Of a DNA stretch of 43,587 bases, positions 35,825-43,587 are shown piece after piece; position 1 is the first letter of the stretch, and each line of letters begins with the position of its first letter. Both the position numbers and the translations under genes were made by a program. Origin of the DNA: Halanaerobiales bacterium (GTDB lineage Bacteria > Bacillota > Halanaerobiia > Halanaerobiales > Halanaerobiaceae); assembly GCA_016278485.1 (NCBI GenBank), contig JADQBT010000029.1, positions 1-43,587 on the forward strand, read 5' to 3'. Under the pieces are notes generated by a model. It was not told the origin of the DNA, did not search any database, and saw only the letters and a program-made list of their open reading frames with translations.

Positions 35825-35956
35825 ATTAATGTAATTATTAATTCATATCACTCCTTTCGAACAATCACTTTATGTTTTATTCTAATTACTAGTAAACCAT
35901 CTAAATACATCATAACAGATCCCAGTGACACCATTATGTCTCGAACACCAGTTTTT

Positions 35957-36919
35957 TTAATAATTATTTAACATTTTTCCAATTTCAACCCTTATTTCTT
36001 CTCTTAAATCAGTCGGTGCCAGAACTTGAGCACTAGCTCCATAGCTTAAGATCCAGCTTTTTATCTCCTCACGACTGCTTGTCCAAACAGAAAAAATAAT
36101 CTCCTTATCAGATATTTCATTTATATGCTGGCGTTCATTCCAATGATATTCCTTTACCAATCTGGCAGCTTTACCTATGAACCTTACTTTTACATAAATA
36201 TTCTCACCCTGTTCAATTCCCCAGGCATCTGCCAGGTTGTCCTCTAAGGAATAATCATCAGGAATCTGATACTTTTCATTTGTTAGAGTAATTTCATTAA
36301 TCCGGTCTATTCTAAAATATCGAATTTCATCTCTCAAATGACAGTATCCAGCTAGATAAGGTGCCCCATCATTAAAAAATATATTATATGGTTCAACTTT
36401 CCTCTTACTTTTCCGATCTTTACTTAAAGCATAGTAATCAATTACTATGCTTTCTTGCTCTTCCATTGCCTGATTAATCTTATTTAAGGTATCTTCATGA
36501 ACACCTAAATCTACATAACGTTTATCAATAATTTTATACTGCTTAATATATTTACTAATACTGTTTTTAATAAAATCGGGTAGGGTATTATGAATTTTTG
36601 CCATTGCTGTCTCCAGTTCAGCTGAAAAAGGGACATTCTTGTTATGATATTCTTTCGCAGCAAACATTAAAGACTCTGTTTCCTCTTTTGTAAGATTTGG
36701 TGCCTCAAAGTTAAAAGTATCTAAGATTTTATAGGAATGGCACTGATTATCATAATATATTGGAACACCCAACTCTTCCATTAATCCTTTATCCCGATGA
36801 AAAGTCCTGACAGATACATTAAAATAATCAGCAAATTTTTGCGCATTCCAACCAACATAGGTTTCTCGCATTAACAAAATCATCTTAATTATTCTAAATA
36901 TTCTATTATTTTTCGACAT
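35957..36919 (-). CDS. WYL-domain transcriptional regulator of the cas operon
   Basis: A 320-residue regulator. An N-terminal helix-turn-helix (FADYFNVSVRTFHRDKGLMEELGVPI) is followed by a WYL domain with YNIFFNDGAPYLAGYCHLRDEIRYFRIDRI (about 175-215) and a C-terminal extension. WYL regulators often sit with CRISPR and other defence loci and are thought to bind nucleic-acid or nucleotide ligands. It lies 132 bp ahead of cas3 on the same strand. AAGGA precedes the ATG. Regulation of cas genes is inferred from position. Confidence 0.85.
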   Translation of the reverse strand: MSKNNRIFRIIKMILLMRETYVGWNAQKFADYFNVSVRTFHRDKGLMEELGVPIYYDNQCHSYKILDTFNFEAPNLTKEETESLMFAAKEYHNKNVPFSAELETAMAKIHNTLPDFIKNSISKYIKQYKIIDKRYVDLGVHEDTLNKINQAMEEQESIVIDYYALSKDRKSKRKVEPYNIFFNDGAPYLAGYCHLRDEIRYFRIDRINEITLTNEKYQIPDDYSLEDNLADAWGIEQGENIYVKVRFIGKAARLVKEYHWNERQHINEISDKEIIFSVWTSSREEIKSWILSYGASAQVLAPTDLREEIRVEIGKMLNNY

Positions 36920-37041
36920 AATTTGACATCCTTTATTAAAAATTACATTTATTAATACTATAATTATACAAAATTATTAACTCTCCTTTATTAAACTAAC
37001 ATTAATTATTAAATAGTGCCATTTTATATACTTATTACAAG

Positions 37042-37073
37042 AAAAAAAGGATCCCATAAATAACAGGATCCTT
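37042..37073 (-). terminator. intrinsic terminator after the GNAT-DsdA gene
   Basis: Minus-strand arms AAGGATCC and GGATCCTT pair perfectly around an 11-base loop and are followed by a T-run. It separates the radical SAM/GNAT-DsdA pair from the WYL-cas unit. Confidence 0.85.
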
Positions 37074-37098
37074 GTCAGATTATTTTTTAATCATTAAA

Positions 37099-38823
37099 TT
37101 ATAAATAACTTTGGAAGACTTTATCTGGAACCATACTTCCACCTGTTGCCCAGAGCAAATGTGTTGCCTGATCATTTTGATACTTTTTATTCTTAGATAA
37201 TCTAGCTGGACCGGGAAAACCAGCCAAAGCAGATGGTTCCAATTTAATATTTTTTTCTTTATATAATTTTTCTAATAACTTAAATAGGATATCATCCTGA
37301 ACCGTATAGATCCCAGTCAACATTGGCTCCATCAATTTACCAACTAATTTGGAAGGTCTACCCACTGCTAAACCATCGGCAGCAGTTTTATTATCAATTC
37401 CAAATTGTTGTACAGATATTTTATCATGTTCTCCGGTCAGCATACCAATCAACATGGCAGGGGAGTGAGTTGGTTCTGCAAAAAAACATTCTACACTTTC
37501 ATTAAAAACCATTTTGAGACCAAATGTTATTCCTCCTGGTCCTCCCCCAACACCACAGGGTAGATAGACATATAAAGGGTGATTCTTATCTACTATGATA
37601 TTCATCTCTACAAATTGTTCTTTTAATCTTAAAGCTGCTACAGCATAACCTAAAAATAGGTTTTTTGAATTCTCATCATCAATAAAATATGACTTGGCAT
37701 CTTTTTCAGATTCTTTTCTACCAGCTTTTACAGCCTCACTATAGTCAGAACTATATTCTTTAACGATTGCTCCTTTTTCTCTTAGTAGTTCTTTCTTCCA
37801 TGCTTTCGCATCAGCCGACATATGAACCGTGGTCTTAAAACCTAAGGTTGTCCCCATAATGCCAATACTTAATCCTAAATTACCGGTTGAACCAACAGCC
37901 AATGAGTATTCAGAAAAAAAGTTTTTAAATCTTTGACTGGCAAAAACCGTATAATTATCTTTTTCAGAAAGAAGTCCTGCCTGTAGAGCTAGATCTTCTG
38001 CATGTTTTAAGACTTCGTAAATACCACCTCGCGCCTTGATAGAGCCAGCGATGGGCAAGCTATCATCTCTTTTGATAAGCAGATTACCTTTTATTTCTGA
38101 AGCAAAAATATTATTTAATGTATCCTTAAAATCATTAATATTTTCTAAATCTGATTCAATCAGACCATCTTTTTTCCTGGTTTCTGCAAATAATTTTTTA
38201 ATATATGGCGCAAACCTTTTTAATCTTTTTTCGGCTTCATAAATATCAGTAAGGGAAATATCCAAAGGCTGTTCACTTTTGCTATCATTATAATTGGGAT
38301 TAAACCAAAATACTTCCTTAGTCTTGATAATATCCTTTAAAAGCGGATACTCTTCTTGCCATTTTCTTACAGTCTTTCTCATTTCTAATTTATCGCCATC
38401 TTGAGAAGCCAGGGCAAAACCAGCCTGTCTGTATGCTTTGACAGCCGGTACATTATTAGTATTTACATGTAATTTAACATAATCTCCAGCATAATCAAAA
38501 TAATTTACTCCAAATTCTACCCCTTTTAATACAAAATTTTTGGCCAGACCTTTCCCTATTAAAGCTGGGTTAAGTGCTAGACCAATTTCCATGCTATCAT
38601 CATTAAAATAATATTCAAAAAGGCCAACAAGTTGACTCTTTTCCAGGTCAATAGCAACAAATCCATAACAACCACCTGGACCACGCATTTGATCAGTTTC
38701 TTTTTCATTATTCTTAAGATAAGGGTCGACATAAATCTTTTTAACATACCCATCATATTGCCAGTTGCCTAGTATTTTAGCATACTTAATAGACATTGGC
38801 TTAAATTCGATATTTAAGGACAC
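37099..38823 (-). CDS. GNAT acetyltransferase fused to D-serine dehydratase
   Basis: A 574-residue two-domain protein. Residues 1-150 are a GNAT acetyltransferase, with acetyl-CoA loop LIGKGLA (89-95) and VNTNNVPAVKAYRQAGF. Residues of about 155-574 match D-serine ammonia-lyase (DsdA) along its length: KEVFWFNPN, PIAGSIKARGGIYEV with the PLP lysine at 263, GSTGNLGLSIGIMG (311-324), VHMSADAKAWKK, CGVGGGPGG and EPSALAGFPGP. DsdA turns D-serine into pyruvate and ammonia. GTG 38823 is chosen: a GGGGG site lies seven bases upstream, and it overlaps the preceding gene's stop by ten bases. All PLP motifs are intact. The acetyltransferase substrate is unknown; an amino acid or peptide is plausible. 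Confidence 0.88.
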   Translation of the reverse strand: MSLNIEFKPMSIKYAKILGNWQYDGYVKKIYVDPYLKNNEKETDQMRGPGGCYGFVAIDLEKSQLVGLFEYYFNDDSMEIGLALNPALIGKGLAKNFVLKGVEFGVNYFDYAGDYVKLHVNTNNVPAVKAYRQAGFALASQDGDKLEMRKTVRKWQEEYPLLKDIIKTKEVFWFNPNYNDSKSEQPLDISLTDIYEAEKRLKRFAPYIKKLFAETRKKDGLIESDLENINDFKDTLNNIFASEIKGNLLIKRDDSLPIAGSIKARGGIYEVLKHAEDLALQAGLLSEKDNYTVFASQRFKNFFSEYSLAVGSTGNLGLSIGIMGTTLGFKTTVHMSADAKAWKKELLREKGAIVKEYSSDYSEAVKAGRKESEKDAKSYFIDDENSKNLFLGYAVAALRLKEQFVEMNIIVDKNHPLYVYLPCGVGGGPGGITFGLKMVFNESVECFFAEPTHSPAMLIGMLTGEHDKISVQQFGIDNKTAADGLAVGRPSKLVGKLMEPMLTGIYTVQDDILFKLLEKLYKEKNIKLEPSALAGFPGPARLSKNKKYQNDQATHLLWATGGSMVPDKVFQSYL

Positions 38824-40130
38824 TGAACAACCCCCTTTGCCCAGAGGCAATCACCACAGACTGGAAAATCATTACCGTGACAATCCTCTTCATTTGTTTT
38901 TGACATTTCACAGCCTGCACATTGTGTACAATCAGAAAAAGCAAATTCTTTTACTTTTTTTCTGAAATTTTCAAACTCATCATTAGCCCAGATATCATTC
39001 ACTGAATTTTTTTCTAAATCTCCTACTGTATATCTTTTAATTCGTTTAATTCGTTTTTGACGATCTCTAATATAACAAGTGTAAGAATGCATCAAGGCAA
39101 TACAGGGACTTATCTTACCATCATTAGCCACCGAGATTGATCCTTCTTCAATAAACTTACAATACCCTCTATTCTGATCAAAAGGTACTTGGGGAGTACT
39201 AATAGAACTTGCATGGCCTGACACTTTAATTAGATTATTGATTGTATCCTGACGCAGATCTGTTGGTGGTAAATATATTTCTGGTCTATGCTCTGTTCTC
39301 TCCTCAGGTTTTGAACGACTAATACTAAACGAATATAAAACCTCATCAATCATCTCTTTTGTATATGGTAATAAATTTGTTAGAAAAATAAAACTAGCTC
39401 CCATTTCAAAAGCTAATTTTCTCAAATTCTTTAATTCATGAACATTTTGCTTCATAATAACAAATTCTAATCCTATTTCAGGATTTTTTAAGCCTTTTCT
39501 ATCTCTTAACTCTCTTAAGCGTTTAACATTATCCTTAATTAACTCAAGCTCTGCTCCCGAACGAATATCAGCTTGGGTTGCTGCAGAAGTACCATCTATT
39601 GAAATAACAATACTACTTAAACCAGCTGCAAGGAGATCTTCTGCCATTTTTTCATCAAGTAGCAAGGCATTAGTAATCATCTGAGTCTGGACTCCCAACT
39701 GACTAGCTTTTTTTATCATCTCAGCTATATTGGGATGAACAAGTGGTTCACCAATCCCCCAAAAACTCATTTTCTTAAGTGAAGGAAATTGTTCTAAACC
39801 AGCAATTAATTTATCATAGACTTCCATTGACATTCTACCTGTTTCTTCTTCCCAGGAATTACGAACACAGGTCCTACAACTAAGATTACATTCACTAGTA
39901 GGTTCAACATAAACCTTTTGTAAAAGCGGATCAGCCCTCTCTAATAAAAGACCGTCTTCACCTAATTTTAGTTTTAACTCTGTCCCCTGCTTTAACTGTA
40001 GTTTTTCAATAATTTCATCTGATAAAGAGAGTTTGCCATCATTACCCATCTTTACTTCTATTTGTTGGCTATCTTTTTCTCTCATACCTGAACTTCGCCA
40101 AAACTGAGGATTATTGATATTAAAAAGCAT
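38814..40130 (-). CDS. Radical SAM/SPASM protein of the tungsten-cofactor oxidoreductase maturase type
   Basis: A 438-residue protein. Residues of about 20-66 form an AbrB-like swapped-hairpin segment (GKLSLSDEIIEKLQLKQGTELKL). The radical SAM core has CNLSCRTC (Cys81, Cys85, Cys88) and GIGEP. The C-terminal SPASM-like region has many cysteines: CTQCAGCEMSKTNEEDC and CGDCLWAKGVVQCP. The last motif and CRTCVRNSW resemble the family linked to maturation of tungsten-containing aldehyde oxidoreductases (TIGR04317-like). No such oxidoreductase is in the window; the gene instead overlaps the GNAT-DsdA gene. AAGGTGG lies seven bases before ATG. The two iron-sulfur sites look complete. Confidence 0.82.
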   Translation of the reverse strand: MLFNINNPQFWRSSGMREKDSQQIEVKMGNDGKLSLSDEIIEKLQLKQGTELKLKLGEDGLLLERADPLLQKVYVEPTSECNLSCRTCVRNSWEEETGRMSMEVYDKLIAGLEQFPSLKKMSFWGIGEPLVHPNIAEMIKKASQLGVQTQMITNALLLDEKMAEDLLAAGLSSIVISIDGTSAATQADIRSGAELELIKDNVKRLRELRDRKGLKNPEIGLEFVIMKQNVHELKNLRKLAFEMGASFIFLTNLLPYTKEMIDEVLYSFSISRSKPEERTEHRPEIYLPPTDLRQDTINNLIKVSGHASSISTPQVPFDQNRGYCKFIEEGSISVANDGKISPCIALMHSYTCYIRDRQKRIKRIKRYTVGDLEKNSVNDIWANDEFENFRKKVKEFAFSDCTQCAGCEMSKTNEEDCHGNDFPVCGDCLWAKGVVQCP

Positions 40131-40196
40131 AGTATAACCACCTTTTCTTATTATCTTTAGCTAAAATACCGTACAAACATTAGTCATTAATTTTAT

Positions 40197-40263
40197 TAAA
40201 AAAAGCATAGTTTAAACATAAGTAAAACATTTAATTTATATATATAATTGAATAAACTATGCT
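40197..40263 (-). terminator. intrinsic terminator after the CAP-domain gene
   Basis: Minus-strand arms AGCATAGTTTA and TAAACTATGCT pair perfectly over 11 bases with a long 38-base AT-rich loop, followed by a T-run. Confidence 0.75.
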
Positions 40264-40292
40264 AATTACCTTTATTTTAATTTAAGTTAGAA

Positions 40293-41141
40293 CTATTTTT
40301 TAATAAACAATTGAACAAAGATGTAACGATATCTAGAACTTTCAACAGCCCCAATACCAATATGTGTGAAACTTTCTTTCAAAATGTTTGCACGATGCCC
40401 ACTAGATTGCATAAGAGATTGATGTGCTGTCTCTACTGATGAATTTCCTGACAAGTTTTCACCTGCCATAATATATTCCACATCAAATCTATCCAACATA
40501 TCAAATGGACTACCATAGGTAGGAGAATAATGGCTAAAATAATTATTTCTTTCCATATCATTCGCTTTGATGCGTGCTACTCTTGTTAACTCTGAATCTC
40601 TTCTTAAAGGAGCTAAACCTTCTTTTTGTCTTTCCTTATTAATCAATTCAATCATCTGATTTTCTAAATTACTAATACCTGAATCATTTGCCTCATTATT
40701 TTGGTTGGCTGGCGCTGACTCATCTTGATTAGCTGGGCCTTCCGGCTCAGGTGTATCTGCTAAATCATTATCACCTGCACTAGGAGGCTCTGGATCAATT
40801 ACTACTTCATCATCAGGTTGGTCTTCAACAGTAATTGGTTCAACATCTTTATTATTTAAACTGCCAATACGTTTATCTCTCATCCTTATAACATAAAAAT
40901 TATCAGACTCACCCAAAACCCTAGCTCTTTCTCCCTTATTTAAAGAAGCAATTGTAGGAGATTGTTCACTTAAACCTGATTTTACATCAGCTTTATTTCT
41001 AACAATTCGAACATTCTTTACCTCACCTAATTTGAAAATTGAAGACTCATCTGTTTCATAATTACCTAATTGATAATCATCGCAAGCAGCAAATATAAAT
41101 AAACCTAAAATTAACATTAATATTAGAATAATTTTTTTCAC
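40293..41141 (-). CDS. CAP-domain (SCP/YkwD-like) lipoprotein
   Basis: A 282-residue secreted lipoprotein. The signal peptide ends in a lipobox FAAC with Cys20. Residues of about 35-105 form an SH3-like segment (VRIVRNKADVKSGLSEQSPTI, LNKGERARVLGES). An acidic Pro/Asn-rich linker (about 105-155) follows. The C-terminal CAP domain has MIELINKERQKEGLAPL, MERNNYFSHYSP, AGENLSG and SSGHRANIL, the usual SCP/YkwD core. Bacterial CAP proteins are surface or spore-coat linked; activity is unknown. The start is GTG with GGAGGG seven bases upstream. The lipobox here contrasts with its absence in OppA. Confidence 0.9.
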   Translation of the reverse strand: MKKIILILMLILGLFIFAACDDYQLGNYETDESSIFKLGEVKNVRIVRNKADVKSGLSEQSPTIASLNKGERARVLGESDNFYVIRMRDKRIGSLNNKDVEPITVEDQPDDEVVIDPEPPSAGDNDLADTPEPEGPANQDESAPANQNNEANDSGISNLENQMIELINKERQKEGLAPLRRDSELTRVARIKANDMERNNYFSHYSPTYGSPFDMLDRFDVEYIMAGENLSGNSSVETAHQSLMQSSGHRANILKESFTHIGIGAVESSRYRYIFVQLFIKK

Positions 41142-41224
41142 ACTTAAATCCCTCCTTGCTAATTATCATTTCCTGCAATATTATCTTTATACTGTAAAAT
41201 TTCTTCATAATTTGTTATTATCTT

Positions 41225-41539
41225 TTAATTAATGTCTAATATATTATTTATTTGTAAAGTCTTAGAAGAAGATTTTACTCTTATTAAAATAGTCTTTTGA
41301 GAGAAATCATTTATTAAGCCATGTAATTTTTTAATTCTTTTGTCCTTATAATATGTAATCTCTACCTTTTCACCTGTTTCAATTACTTCTCTTATTTTTT
41401 TATTTAAATATTCAAGTTGCTGCTCATCAAGTATAGGCTTTTCCACATCATCAAAGCTCTTTTTTAACTCTTGCAATCGTTTTTTATGTTCAACCAAAAA
41501 CATGCCTTGCCATTTTTTATTACCACGATCTTTAATCAT
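41225..41539 (-). CDS. YolD-like protein
   Basis: A 104-residue protein beginning MIKDRGNKKWQGMFLVEHKKRL, the YolD-like (PF08863) signature, with a small beta-rich C-terminal half (VEITYYKDKRIKKLHGLIN). In Bacilli yolD-like genes often sit with Y-family polymerases and are SOS-induced. Here a LexA-like box lies inside its promoter, which supports damage control. No polymerase gene is next to it. GAGGTGG precedes ATG. Confidence 0.85.
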   Translation of the reverse strand: MIKDRGNKKWQGMFLVEHKKRLQELKKSFDDVEKPILDEQQLEYLNKKIREVIETGEKVEITYYKDKRIKKLHGLINDFSQKTILIRVKSSSKTLQINNILDIN

Positions 41540-41572
41540 TTTTCCACCTCATTATATTATGTGTTAATGCTA

Positions 41573-41602
41573 ATTTTAACATACATTTGTTCGCTTTGTA
41601 AA
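41573..41602 (-). promoter_or_regulatory. yolD promoter with LexA-like box
   Basis: Minus-strand TTTACA (41602-41597) and TAAAAT (41578-41573) are 18 bases apart. Between them lies CGAACAAATGTATG (41593-41580), matching the Gram-positive SOS box CGAACN4GTTCG at its left half and with GT in the right half. Confidence 0.6.
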
Positions 41603-41672
41603 TATAAATTAAGTGGTAAACACAACCAAAACTGGCTATCTCCTTCTTAAATCAACTATTTTAATCACTTTT

Positions 41673-41701
41673 TTGACTACAAGTCAGTTTTATGATAAAA
41701 T
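41673..41701 (+). promoter_or_regulatory. promoter of the Spo0E-like gene
   Basis: TTGACT and TAAAAT are exactly 17 bases apart. The -35 region overlaps the 13-bp inverted repeat TGACTACAAGTCA, a possible operator. Confidence 0.65.
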
Positions 41702-41742
41702 ATGAGTAATTTACTATACTATTAATTAAGGATGTGTTAGTC

Positions 41743-41889
41743 GTGGATAAAAATCCTATTGAAAATACAAGAAATGAGCTTATTAAATTAGGAACTCTTA
41801 ATGGATTGAAAAATAAAAAAGTAATTGCAAAGAGTCAAGAATTAGATAAATTAATTTATCAATATCTTAAAAAGCAATGTTGTAGATAA
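41743..41889 (+). CDS. Spo0E-like sporulation regulator (48 aa)
   Basis: A short GTG-started frame with AAGGA ten bases upstream and a strong promoter. It encodes 48 residues: an N-terminal helix IENTRNELIKLG and a second helix SQELDKLIYQYLKKQ. The SQELDxLI motif is the mark of the Spo0E/YnzD aspartyl-phosphate phosphatases, which dephosphorylate Spo0A and delay sporulation. The length is typical of the short members. The C-terminal CCR is unusual. Confidence 0.78.
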   Translation: MDKNPIENTRNELIKLGTLNGLKNKKVIAKSQELDKLIYQYLKKQCCR

Positions 41890-42065
41890 TAATCTATAAT
41901 TATAATTTTATGGCGAAAAAGGTTTTTATGTATGAAGATAGAACTTATATTATATGAACTATTTAGAATTATGTTATATGATAGTTAGCCAAGCAGTCTA
42001 GTAACATGGAAAGCAAGCCAGTTAATTTACTTCAAAGACAGTTTCTATTTTTTTTGCATGAATAA

Positions 42066-42079
42066 CGAACATTTGTTCC
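42066..42079 (+). promoter_or_regulatory. LexA-like SOS box upstream of the nuclease gene
   Basis: CGAACATTTGTTCC matches CGAACN4GTTCG at all but the last base. It is 91 bases before the start codon of the HsdR-N nuclease. The core promoter is not clear; a weak TTGTTC/TATTCG pair overlaps the box. Confidence 0.6.
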
Positions 42080-42170
42080 GACAAAATATCAGAATATTCG
42101 ACAAGTTTATTTAAGTGATTCCGATGGGAAATGAAGGTTGTTACCGTAAAAATCAAAGGAGGAATAAAAA

Positions 42171-43250
42171 ATGGATTTAACTGATGGATTAAATGAATTG
42201 TCAACAAAGATTTTGGAAATTAAAGATCAGATACACACTGAAGAAGCAACAAAAAATGCATTCATTATGCCGTTTTTTGATTTACTTGGCTATGATACCC
42301 GCAACCCAATTGAGTTTGTTCCAGAATTCACTGCAGATGTTGGAACCAAAAAAGGCGAAAAAGTTGATTATGCTATTGTAATTGATGGAAAAACACAAAT
42401 ATTAATTGAAGCTAAATGGTGTGATGTGGACAAGTTAGATCCACATAATGATCAATTGACAAGGTACTTTACTGTTACTAATGCTAAAATAGGTATCTTA
42501 ACCAACGGTATAGTATATAAATTCTATACTGATTTAGAAATAGAAAATAAAATGGACCGCAAACCATTTTTGGAAATTGATATGCTTAATTTAAAAGATC
42601 AAGAAATTGCGGAATTAAAAAAGTTTTATAAAGATGCTTTCAACATTGATAACATATTATCTACTGCTGAAATATTAAAATATTCAAATTCAATTAAAAG
42701 ACTTATTACAACACAATTTGAAAATCCAGATGACAGTTTTATTACATATGTTTTAGGAGAAGTTTATGAAGGAAGAAAAACCCAAAATGTAAAAGATAAA
42801 TTTAAAGACATTATTAAAAAATCAATATCCCAAATTGTTAACGGTATGGTAAGAGATAAACTTGAAAGTGCCCTTGATACTAAAGAAGAACAAGATGCAG
42901 AAGAAGTAGCAGCTGCAATAGAAGATATCGATGATACTCCTGATTATGAAACAACTGAAGAAGAATTAGCTGGGTATTATACGATTAAATCCATATTTTC
43001 CGATTTCTCTGATCCTGAAAGAATAACTTATAAAGATACGCTTAGATATTTCAGCATTCTTCTTGATGATAATACTCGCAAATGGATATGTCGCTTATAT
43101 TTAAATTACACTAATTATTATATTGAATTTCCCATCTATAATGAAGATGGTCATAGAGAATCCGAGGAAAAAGTCTATATAGAATCTGTAAATGATTTAT
43201 ATAACTATAAAGATAAGTTCAAATTAGTTTTTGATAAGTTAAATTCATAA
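42171..43250 (+). CDS. Stand-alone HsdR-N-type PD-(D/E)xK nuclease domain protein
   Basis: A 359-residue protein. Residues of about 20-140 are the N-terminal nuclease fold of type I restriction R subunits: Glu25 in HTEEATKNAF, Asp66 in EKVDYAI, and Glu80-Ala-Lys82 in LIEAKW, the full PD-(D/E)xK set. The middle is helical, with an acidic stretch at about 240-265. There is no helicase motif and no hsdM/hsdS neighbour, so it is not a type I restriction R subunit. It is of a widespread stand-alone family of unknown role, perhaps DNA repair or defence. GGAGG precedes ATG. The SOS-like box upstream favours damage-induced expression. Confidence 0.82.
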   Translation: MDLTDGLNELSTKILEIKDQIHTEEATKNAFIMPFFDLLGYDTRNPIEFVPEFTADVGTKKGEKVDYAIVIDGKTQILIEAKWCDVDKLDPHNDQLTRYFTVTNAKIGILTNGIVYKFYTDLEIENKMDRKPFLEIDMLNLKDQEIAELKKFYKDAFNIDNILSTAEILKYSNSIKRLITTQFENPDDSFITYVLGEVYEGRKTQNVKDKFKDIIKKSISQIVNGMVRDKLESALDTKEEQDAEEVAAAIEDIDDTPDYETTEEELAGYYTIKSIFSDFSDPERITYKDTLRYFSILLDDNTRKWICRLYLNYTNYYIEFPIYNEDGHRESEEKVYIESVNDLYNYKDKFKLVFDKLNS

Positions 43251-43587
43251 TAGTGGAATTAATATTATCGCATCTGTTCTTGCTGATTTGGCTACAAGCT
43301 TCTTAACTAAAGGTAATATAAATTATAAATAAAAAAATATGGTTTCACTATTAGTTATACTTCTATCTATTCTCCTCATTGGTTATAGACAAGGTACTGA
43401 AACTCGTTCTGTTGAATACTTGCCCGGTATTAAAGCTCAAAATATGTTTAATGTACTACGCTGTTATTACTTTTTGGAATGAATAGGTTTAACTAAGTAC
43501 ATATTACCGAAGTTAGTTTCGTATATACTTTAGTTATCTAAAATCTTGCGTGAGATAGTTTACTATGTATGTTATAATAAAACCATA
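43251..43587. other. non-coding or decayed right flank
   Basis: No firm gene. A short unstarted frame ending near 43332 reads NIIASVLADLATSFLTKGN. A 47-residue ATG frame (43339-43482) begins MVSLLVILLSILLIGYRQG but lacks a ribosome site. Imperfect inverted repeats (around AACTAAGTACATAT and ATATACTTTAGTT) occupy about 43489-43534. A TATAAT at 43572-43577 may belong to a promoter running out of the window. Confidence 0.4.

Noticed and set aside
35860-35940. A 28-residue frame (MVSLGSVMMYLDGLLVIRIK) ending just before cas3
   Set aside because: No convincing ribosome site or family match; insufficient to call a gene.
42171-43250. Type I restriction-modification system
   Set aside because: Only the HsdR N-terminal nuclease-type domain is present; no helicase part, hsdM or hsdS nearby.
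43339-43482. A 47-residue frame with a hydrophobic start
   Set aside because: No ribosome site and no recognised family; recorded only within the flank description.

Overview
The window is AT-rich DNA from an anaerobic, endospore-lineage Firmicute, most plausibly one of the halophilic, outer-membrane-bearing Halanaerobiales. That placement is an inference. It rests on low GC, TTG/GTG starts with strong GGAGG ribosome sites, a Spo0E-like and a YolD-like gene, an NhaC sodium/proton antiporter, an extracytoplasmic solute-binding protein without a lipobox, a selenocysteine-dependent gene, and a radical SAM protein of the tungsten-enzyme maturase family. No rRNA or tRNA gene was seen.

Left arm (1-9.5 kb, all minus strand). 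A copper/thiol-redox operon runs csoR, copA, a 41-residue CC-motif protein, an RseC-like protein, ccdA. A CsoR-like box sits just downstream of its promoter. A box differing at one base of 18, in the same promoter position, lies ahead of a second unit: a decayed membrane spermidine-synthase-like gene overlapping a YVTN beta-propeller gene. NhaC and a DUF421 protein follow.

Second block (9.5-19.6 kb, minus strand). A PRPP synthetase-like gene, then a redox group: a DsrE-like protein, an iron-sulfur flavoprotein, and a carboxymuconolactone-decarboxylase/AhpD-like peroxidase-related protein whose open frame is split by an in-frame TGA. That TGA sits at the second Cys of the CxxC site and is followed by a strong hairpin, so the gene is read here as a selenoprotein. 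An Rrf2 regulator and an oppABCDF transporter operon lie upstream. The same 12-bp sequence occurs ahead of the selenoprotein and ahead of the decayed flavoprotein gene at the head of the opp operon, which suggests one Rrf2 regulon. A disulfide-reductase pseudogene lies between this block and the CRISPR array.

CRISPR-Cas (19.7-36.9 kb). The array has 86 repeats of 37 bp and 85 spacers of 35-41 bp. The cas genes on the minus strand run WYL regulator, cas3, cas8-like, cas7 (DevR family), cas5, cas6, cas1, cas2, cas4 and a second Cas4-family nuclease (Csa1-like), then the leader and array. The array reads right to left: the repeat's reverse complement ends in an 8-nt ACTGAAAG tag right after a short stem, and the only degenerate terminal repeat is at the far left. 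Cas3 has its HD nuclease domain at the C-terminus. Three spacers near 21.6-22.0 kb contain strong inverted repeats, and one internal repeat is six bases too long.

Right arm (37-43.6 kb). A translationally coupled pair encodes a radical SAM/SPASM protein and a GNAT acetyltransferase fused to a D-serine dehydratase. A CAP-domain lipoprotein follows, then YolD with a LexA-like box inside its promoter, a Spo0E-like gene on the plus strand, and a stand-alone HsdR-N-type nuclease on the plus strand with a second LexA-like box upstream.
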